DNA from: Flavobacterium sp. KACC 22761
Lineage (GTDB): Bacteria; Bacteroidota; Bacteroidia; Flavobacteriales; Flavobacteriaceae
Length of the DNA stretch: 64,000 nucleotides
Assembly (NCBI RefSeq): GCF_034058155.1
Contig: NZ_CP139148.1
Coordinates: 4,960,001-5,024,000 of the forward strand
Reading direction: 5' to 3'
The position numbers and the translations under genes are program-made. Positions within the stretch are counted from its first letter, which is position 1, and each line of letters opens with the position of its first letter. The notes below the pieces were generated by a model. That model was not told where the DNA came from. It searched no databases and was given only the letters and a program-made list of their open reading frames with translations. This document shows, piece after piece, positions 58,776 to 64,000 of this stretch.

Positions 58776-60605
58776 TTAATCATTCATCGAAATCAAAAAC
58801 TCTTCGTTGTTTCTTGTTTTCTTGAAGCGATCGTTTACAAAATCCATAGATTCTACTGGGTTCATATCTGATAAGTATTTGCGCATGATCCACATTCTTT
58901 GCAATGTCTTTTCGTCTAATAACAAGTCGTCACGACGTGTACTTGATGATGTAAGATCGATTGCAGGGAAAATACGTTTATTGGCTATCTTACGATCTAA
59001 TTGTAATTCCATATTACCCGTTCCTTTAAATTCTTCGAAGATTACCTCGTCCATTTTAGAACCTGTTTCAGTCAATGCCGTTGCAATGATACTTAACGAA
59101 CCTCCATTTTCAACATTTCTAGCCGCTCCAAAGAAACGTTTTGGCTTTTGCAATGCATTCGCATCGACACCACCACTTAATACTTTTCCAGAAGCCGGTT
59201 GCACTGTATTGTAAGCTCTCGCTAAACGTGTAATAGAATCTAAAAGAATCACAACATCATGGCCACATTCTACTAAACGTTTTGATTTTTCAAGAACGAT
59301 ATTAGCAATTTTCACGTGTTCTTGAGGCTCTCTATCAAAAGTAGAAGCGATAACTTCCCCACGAACACTTCTTTGCATATCAGTAACCTCTTCAGGACGC
59401 TCATCGATCAATAAAACAATTAGATAAACCTCCGGATGATTTGCCGCAATTGCGTTTGCAATATCTTTCAAAAGCATTGTTTTACCCGTTTTAGGTTGTG
59501 CAACGATCATTCCACGTTGTCCTTTTCCTATTGGAGAAAACAAATCGATAATACGCGTTGATATAGAACTGCCTTTTTCGGCTAATTTGAATTTTTCAGA
59601 AGGAAAAACTGGTGTCAAGTGTTCAAAAGAAACTCTATCACGAACTACTTGCGGATCGTGACCATTAATTTTAAGTACACGAACTAAAGGGAAAAACTTC
59701 TCGCCTTCTTTAGGAGGACGAACCACTCCTTTTACTGTATCTCCGGTTTTTAAACCAAATAATCTGATTTGTGAAGTTGATAAATAAATATCATCTGGAG
59801 AAGCTAAATAATTATAATCTGATGAACGTAAAAATCCGTAACCGTCTGGCATCATTTCAAGAACACCTTCACTTTCAATAATTCCGTCAAACTCAAAGTC
59901 AGAATCTCTGAAGTTATTATTCTTTTTATTTTTATGATTTGGATTTTGATTTCCGTTGTTCCCATTTCCGTTGCCGTTTCCATTTTGGTTTGGATTCTGA
60001 TTCGGATTTTGGTTAGGGTTTTGATTTTTATTTTGATTCGGATTTATCTTTTTTGGTTGAGGCGCAGTTTCTGTTTTTTCTGCTGCAACAGGAACTTCAG
60101 CACTTTCTTCGGCAACCACCTCTTTTTCAGCAGTTTTAACTGCTTCTTTTTCCTTTTGTAGCGCTACCTTTTTCTCGTATGCCGATTTATTAAATTTTAC
60201 AATTTTTGGCTCCTTTTTCTCTGCAACAGGTTTTTCTTCATTGCTTTCCTGAACTTTGTCTGCTGTTTGATTCTTCGGAGCAGGCTGATTTTTTGGTTTT
60301 GCCGCTACAGGAGTTTCTTTTGTCTCTGTAGTTTCCTCCACTTTATCAAATTCTAAAACTGGAGCATTTTTGGGAGAGGTTGCTTTTTTAGTAGGAGTTA
60401 TCCTTGCTCTTTTTGGTTTTTCATCTGCAGTTTCCTTTTCAGCCACAGGAGTTGCTGGCGGCGCTGTAGTCGCTTCTTGATGCGCTAAAATCTGAGTGAT
60501 TAATGCTTCTTTTTTAACACCATTAAACTTTATAGTTTTAGCCAACTTAGCTATTTCTTGAAGCTCAGAAAGCTTCATTTCTTTTAATGCAGAAATATCA
60601 AACAT
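58776..60605 (-). CDS. rho: Transcription termination factor Rho with long disordered insert
   Basis: A 609-residue Rho. The N-terminal Rho_N helical domain is at 1-45. A disordered region (about 46-230) includes an Asn/Pro/Gln/Gly repeat near 188-228. The RNA-binding cold-shock-like domain is at about 237-315 ([20 protein letters not shown]), and the ATPase domain has Walker A in [11 protein letters not shown] near 367-377 and the Q/R-loop [21 protein letters not shown] (split: [21 protein letters not shown]). E. coli Rho is 419 residues; the excess is the insert, a Bacteroidota trait. Rho ends RNA synthesis on untranslated transcripts, so it is a candidate player at the long cysteine leaders. 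Confidence 0.96.
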   Translation of the reverse strand: MFDISALKEMKLSELQEIAKLAKTIKFNGVKKEALITQILAHQEATTAPPATPVAEKETADEKPKRARITPTKKATSPKNAPVLEFDKVEETTETKETPVAAKPKNQPAPKNQTADKVQESNEEKPVAEKKEPKIVKFNKSAYEKKVALQKEKEAVKTAEKEVVAEESAEVPVAAEKTETAPQPKKINPNQNKNQNPNQNPNQNPNQNGNGNGNGNNGNQNPNHKNKKNNNFRDSDFEFDGIIESEGVLEMMPDGYGFLRSSDYNYLASPDDIYLSTSQIRLFGLKTGDTVKGVVRPPKEGEKFFPLVRVLKINGHDPQVVRDRVSFEHLTPVFPSEKFKLAEKGSSISTRIIDLFSPIGKGQRGMIVAQPKTGKTMLLKDIANAIAANHPEVYLIVLLIDERPEEVTDMQRSVRGEVIASTFDREPQEHVKIANIVLEKSKRLVECGHDVVILLDSITRLARAYNTVQPASGKVLSGGVDANALQKPKRFFGAARNVENGGSLSIIATALTETGSKMDEVIFEEFKGTGNMELQLDRKIANKRIFPAIDLTSSSTRRDDLLLDEKTLQRMWIMRKYLSDMNPVESMDFVNDRFKKTRNNEEFLISMND

Positions 60606-60786
60606 GAATGTTCTATGAATTTAATTATTTTAAAGGAAATACTGTAAAAAGTAGGTAGACAAATTATTTCAATTGACCGCAGTATGAAGTGCTTACGGTA
60701 TTTTGATGCAATAATACGAATAAATTTTAATCATACAATAGTATTTTAAAAAAAGAAAATATATTTTTGTAAAACAATTTCAAGTT

Positions 60787-61200
60787 ATGTTACAACGAAT
60801 TCAAACCGTATATTTAATTCTTACCTTTGTAATCACAGGGGTTTTAATGTTTTTTATACCGCTTTGGTCATCAAACGGCAAACCTTTCTTCTTTATGCAA
60901 GATCAGGTTTACATTGTATTATTAGGATTAAGCACAATGCTCACAATCATGAGTATCATATCATTTAAAAAGAGACAAAATCAGTTTGTGATGAACAGAC
61001 TGAACATAATATTAAATTTAATTTTATTAGGATTATTTGTATATCGATCACTAAATTTATCTGGAGGAACAGCTACAGCTGCTCCTGAGAAAGGTATTGG
61101 GATGTTTCTTCCAATTGTTGCTATCGTGTTATTAGTTTTAGCTAATAAGGCCATCAAAAAGGACGAAGATCTTGTAAAATCTGTAGATCGTTTGAGATAA
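60787..61200 (+). CDS. DUF4293 membrane protein
   Basis: A 137-residue protein with four predicted helices and a short basic C-terminal tail. The N-terminus MLQRIQTVYLILTFVITGVL is characteristic of DUF4293, a Bacteroidota family often found beside rho, as here. Function is unknown. It is divergent from rho and ends at a clear terminator. Confidence 0.88.
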   Translation: MLQRIQTVYLILTFVITGVLMFFIPLWSSNGKPFFFMQDQVYIVLLGLSTMLTIMSIISFKKRQNQFVMNRLNIILNLILLGLFVYRSLNLSGGTATAAPEKGIGMFLPIVAIVLLVLANKAIKKDEDLVKSVDRLR

Positions 61201-61231
61201 ACCTATAAACTTAATTTTTTGTGCGAAGAAG

Positions 61232-61258
61232 AACCCGAATTTTATTCGGGTTTTTTTT
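61232..61258 (+). terminator. Rho-independent terminator
   Basis: AACCCGAAT (61232-61240) pairs with ATTCGGGTT (61244-61252), followed by T residues to 61258. Confidence 0.88.
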
Positions 61259-61346
61259 ATGCCTTATATTGTTATAAATCAGACTTAAAGTGTACATCCT
61301 AAAAGAAGTTTTCAAGGTAAATTTGCATTTTCAAATTCAAATTATC

Positions 61347-62009
61347 ATGAGACCCAAAATAAGGATTCATCTTGCCGATGATCATCAAGTACTTATTGAT
61401 GGCTTAACCAATTTACTTCAAACCGTAGAAAATTTCGAAGTTGTTGGTAGCTCTTTAGATGGAAGTACCGTTTATAATGACGTACTTCAAAATAATGCAG
61501 AAATTTTGATTCTGGATATCAGCATGCCAGAAAAAGACGGCATCAAAGTTCTCCAAGAATTTCAGGAACAAAAAAGCCAATGCAAAATCATAATTCTTTC
61601 TAGCTATGATGATTTAAAAATCATTAAAGAAATCATGAAACTAAACGCAAAAGGATATTTGACAAAAAAATGTGCAGGCGAAAATATCATCGAGGCAATT
61701 CATGCGGTTCATCAAGGTCAGGAGTATTTTAGTGATGCTGTGCGAGAAAAAATCTTCAACAGCTTTACACAAAACAATCCAAAACTAAACAAAAAGTCCC
61801 ATGCCGAAAATCCGATTTTAAGTGCGCGAGAGATTGAAATAATCACTTTGATCTCACTTGAATACAGCGGAAAAGAAATAAGCGAAAAACTTTTCATCAG
61901 CATAAACACAGTCGAAACACATCGCAAAAACATTATGAAAAAGTTACAGATAAAAAATACTATTGGGCTGGTTAAATATGCCTTAAAACACAATTTGATT
62001 AATCCGTGA
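61347..62009 (+). CDS. NarL/FixJ-family response regulator 2
   Basis: A 220-residue regulator. I start at the ATG at 61347, which gives RPKIRIHLADDHQVLIDG with the acidic pair at the normal distance; the frame is open further upstream without good starts. Phosphoacceptor Asp57 is in ILILDISMPEKDG, and KGYLTKK supplies the Lys. The LuxR-type helix-turn-helix is at about 150-215 (SAREIEIITLISLEYSGKEI). Its gene is followed by a HisKA_3 kinase, so the two form a two-component system of unknown signal. It is distinct from the regulator at 4193. Confidence 0.9.
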   Translation: MRPKIRIHLADDHQVLIDGLTNLLQTVENFEVVGSSLDGSTVYNDVLQNNAEILILDISMPEKDGIKVLQEFQEQKSQCKIIILSSYDDLKIIKEIMKLNAKGYLTKKCAGENIIEAIHAVHQGQEYFSDAVREKIFNSFTQNNPKLNKKSHAENPILSAREIEIITLISLEYSGKEISEKLFISINTVETHRKNIMKKLQIKNTIGLVKYALKHNLINP

Positions 62010-62046
62010 TTCTTTGAATGAAAAATCAGTTTTAACTATTTTTACT

Positions 62047-62958
62047 ATGCGTCTTTTAAAAATCGTAATCTTGCTTTTTTTTATTAATGTTTTTAATGGA
62101 AATCTTTATTGCCAACAAAGTGAATTTCCAAAAGAAAGCATTCCGCAATTACAGCCTTCAAACACAGATACTGCCGAATTACAAGAAATTGAACAATTAA
62201 AAAACAAAAAAGTAGTAAGCTTGACTATTGTTCTAATTATCATCTTATTTTTTCTGTTTTACTTTTTTTATCAGAACAATAAATTGAAGCAAAAAATAAG
62301 ACGAAAAGATATCAAGCAGAAAATTCTGCTTAATGTTATCAATTCAAGTATTGACAGCCAAGAAATTGAACGTAAAAAAATTGCTTCATTCCTGCATGAT
62401 AATATTAATTCCTTATTGTCCTCTGCCGGATTGCACTTGAACACGTTTACTTCACAAAATAAAATTCAACCTGAAGAAATCAAGAAAGCAAAAGCAATTT
62501 TGACCGAAGCTCATGATCTTTTGCGCGACATATCACATGATCTTGTCCCTAGTCTTTTAGTCCGTTTTGGCTTAATTTATGCGCTGGAAGATTTATGCGA
62601 AAGAAACTCAAACAGTACAATTGATTTTATCTTTTCAAGCAAGATTCCAACCAGCAAAAGATACCCGGAAAAATTTGAAATGAAAATTTATTTCATAGTT
62701 TCAGAACTCTTCAGCAACATTATAAAGCACAGCAATGCCACCAAAGCCGAAATATTTTTAAATGAAAATCAAAATAATTTCACCCTCAAAATAAAAGACG
62801 ACGGAATAGGTTTTAATGCAAAAAAAACAAACGGAACTGAAGGCTTTGGACTAAATCGAATAAGAGCTCGAGTCAAAAAATTCAAAGGAAATTTTGAAGT
62901 TATTTCAAAAGCAAATCAAGGCACCACAATTAAAATAAAAATTCCGTTGCCGCATTAG
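62047..62958 (+). CDS. HisKA_3-family sensor histidine kinase 2
   Basis: A 303-residue kinase. The ATG at 62047 gives a signal peptide (LLKIVILLFFINVFNGNLYC). One TM helix is at about 57-76, then a short coiled coil and a HisKA_3 domain with His117 in KKIASFLHDNINSLLSS. The HATPase_c domain has ELFSNIIKHSNATKAEI, DDGIGFN and GFGLNRIRARV. The extracytoplasmic part is only about 35 residues and no ligand domain is visible. It pairs with the regulator 37 bases upstream. Confidence 0.88.
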   Translation: MRLLKIVILLFFINVFNGNLYCQQSEFPKESIPQLQPSNTDTAELQEIEQLKNKKVVSLTIVLIIILFFLFYFFYQNNKLKQKIRRKDIKQKILLNVINSSIDSQEIERKKIASFLHDNINSLLSSAGLHLNTFTSQNKIQPEEIKKAKAILTEAHDLLRDISHDLVPSLLVRFGLIYALEDLCERNSNSTIDFIFSSKIPTSKRYPEKFEMKIYFIVSELFSNIIKHSNATKAEIFLNENQNNFTLKIKDDGIGFNAKKTNGTEGFGLNRIRARVKKFKGNFEVISKANQGTTIKIKIPLPH

Positions 62959-62963
62959 AAACA

Positions 62964-63458
62964 TTATTTTTTGCCAATTTCAATAATCTCTAAATCTTTT
63001 ATTTTATCATCATCAATCACAAATCGAAGCATTGTTCGCATTTGATGAAAACCGCTTTTCCCTGCCGCACCAGGATTCATGTGCAATAAATTATTCTTTT
63101 TGTCAAACATGACTTTTAAAATATGTGAATGCCCACAAATAAATAATTTAGGCGGATTCAAAGCCATTTCTTCCCTAATATTCGGATTGTATTTTCCGGG
63201 ATAGCCTCCAATATGCGTAATCCAGACTGACACATTCTCGCACATAAATCTGTTGTTTAACGGAAACTCTAATCTTGCTTTTGCATCGTCAATATTTCCG
63301 TAAACCGCTCGCAAGGGTTTTAGCTTTTTGATGGTATCTGTTACATTCAAATCTCCAATATCTCCAGCGTGCCAAACTTCATCGGCTTGTGCCACATATT
63401 TTAAAATTGTATCGTCAATATGGCTGTGAGTGTCTGAAAGGAGAAGGATTTTGGTCAT
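62964..63458 (-). CDS. YfcE/MJ0936-family metallophosphoesterase
   Basis: A 164-residue calcineurin-like phosphodiesterase with all metal-binding motifs: LLSDTHSHID, HAGDIGD, GNIDD, THIGGYPG and CGHSH. The family hydrolyses phosphodiesters, and members act on various small substrates. It converges on the two-component kinase gene with a 5-base gap and may be co-transcribed with genes to its right. Confidence 0.92.
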   Translation of the reverse strand: MTKILLLSDTHSHIDDTILKYVAQADEVWHAGDIGDLNVTDTIKKLKPLRAVYGNIDDAKARLEFPLNNRFMCENVSVWITHIGGYPGKYNPNIREEMALNPPKLFICGHSHILKVMFDKKNNLLHMNPGAAGKSGFHQMRTMLRFVIDDDKIKDLEIIEIGKK

Positions 63459-63823
63459 TTTTTTAAGAGGGTGAGATTCTAAGTTGCTAAGATACTAAGG
63501 ATTTTTTTAAAGAGACAAAGAATCAAAGGTACAAAGTGACAAAGGTTTTTTTATACATATTTATTGTAGAGACGCACTGCAGTGCGTCTCCTTAAGATCC
63601 TAAGTTTTTCCTCAAATGCATTTAATACAGATTCATTGTAGAGGCACATTACAGTGTGTCTCAAATCTGATTTGGGAAAATAAAAAATCCGATTTGCTTT
63701 CACAAATCGGATTTATATCCTGACAGGCTTTTAAAACCTGTTAGGTATTTTTTTATTATTAATTTCCTAGATTTTAATACCTAACAGGTCTTGAAGACCT
63801 GTTAGGAAACCTGAATATTACAA
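63459..63823. repeat. Gene-free repeat cluster at the right end
   Basis: In order: CTAAG-type repeats (63479-63500); ACAAAG-type repeats (63509-63545); a perfect 22-bp palindrome with core GCACTGCAGTGC (63569-63590); a diverged relative (63644-63662); a terminator-like 12-bp stem AAATCCGATTTG / CAAATCGGATTT (63685-63714); and an inverted pair of CCTGTTAGG repeats (63719-63806). No gene is visible. Confidence 0.75.
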
Positions 63824-64000
63824 CTATTTCTTAGCGTTTTTAGACTCTTTTGTATCCATCATTTCCATAAGTTTCATTCCCAACAATCCGCTTATAGATC
63901 CATCAGAACCCGAATTCCCTGAAATTAAAACATCTGGAATTACTTTGATGTTTCCTTTACCAATTTCTTCAGTTACTTTGTAACGAGTAAAGTTGTCTCC
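63824..64000 (-). CDS. C-terminus of a protein resembling flotillin/SPFH C-termini (partial)
   Basis: The minus strand is open from the window edge to a TAG at 63824, giving the last 58 residues. They read GDNFTRYKVTEEIGKGNIKV and end in a basic SKNAKK tail. The central IPDVLISG followed by a Gly/Ser-rich stretch and GLLGMKLMEMM resembles the C-termini of some Bacteroidota flotillin/SPFH proteins. Too little is present for a firm call. The start lies right of the window. Confidence 0.5.
   Translation of the reverse strand, partial: GDNFTRYKVTEEIGKGNIKVIPDVLISGNSGSDGSISGLLGMKLMEMMDTKESKNAKK

Noticed and set aside
59934..60161. Plus-strand hydrophobic frame over rho
   Set aside because: It is the antisense of the Asn/Pro/Gln and Lys/Glu-rich insert of Rho, which always reads as Ile/Leu/Phe-rich.

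Overview
The window looks like the chromosome of a Flavobacterium-type member of the Bacteroidota. The evidence is AT-rich DNA, promoters of the TTTG-N19-TAnnTTTG type, two SusC/SusD pairs, a Rho with a long disordered insert, DUF4293, DUF3667 and DUF4202 proteins, and almost no Shine-Dalgarno sequences. Intergenic spaces are crowded with short palindromic and inverted repeats of several families. I found no tRNA, rRNA, insertion sequence or CRISPR array.

Bases 1-25.6k form a nitrate-assimilation and molybdenum-cofactor region. It holds a NirD-type Rieske subunit, a DUF4202 protein, a NarX-like sensor kinase and NarL-like regulator, a NarK transporter with an extra periplasmic domain, and an outer-membrane porin. 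An FNR-type regulator follows, divergent from a single-chain nitrate reductase (molybdopterin, FAD/NAD(P)H and BFD domains), then a protein joining a nitrite/sulfite-reductase half-domain to a rubredoxin. On the minus strand lies a long Moco and siroheme cluster: moeA, TSUP exporter, mobA, cobA, moaD, moeB-rhodanese, moaE, moaC-moaB fusion, moaA. The narK, nasC and moeA promoters share a 16-bp operator-like palindrome, TA[A/C]GT-N6-AC[G/T]TA, which I propose as the site of the FNR-like protein. A small unrelated block (endo/exonuclease-type hydrolase, methyltransferase, a degenerate glycosyltransferase-51-like protein) sits at 8.4-10.4k.

Bases 26.1-45.5k are a sulfur-scavenging region and the most interesting part. 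A first operon encodes SusC, SusD, a sulfatase, a 39-residue membrane peptide, a fatty-acid-hydroxylase family protein, a rhodanese-thioredoxin fusion, a second sulfatase and a YeiH-type transporter. A second encodes a third sulfatase, serine acetyltransferase, cysteine synthase, a family 2A encapsulin shell protein, and its presumed cargo, a cysteine desulfurase with a ~237-residue disordered N-terminal extension. Both operons begin with closely related long leaders. Each leader has the same promoter spacing, a conserved hairpin, and a micro-ORF rich in cysteine codons (MCFCC and MCSCC, with a synonymous change at one Cys codon). The first leader also carries a second micro-ORF ending in Cys-Cys-Cys-Arg. 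I read this as a cysteine-supply-sensing leader controlling sulfate-ester uptake, cysteine synthesis and a sulfur nanocompartment.

Bases 45.9-50.3k hold a second SusC/SusD pair behind its own promoter and an upstream terminator. Bases 50.4-58.6k hold ornithine aminotransferase, an Lrp-type regulator, an exported cyanophycinase, a penicillin-acylase-family hydrolase, a dienelactone hydrolase, a DUF3667 membrane protein and an M28 lipoprotein peptidase. The right end has Rho, a DUF4293 protein, a second NarL-type two-component pair, a small phosphodiesterase, and the C-terminus of a minus-strand gene running off the window.
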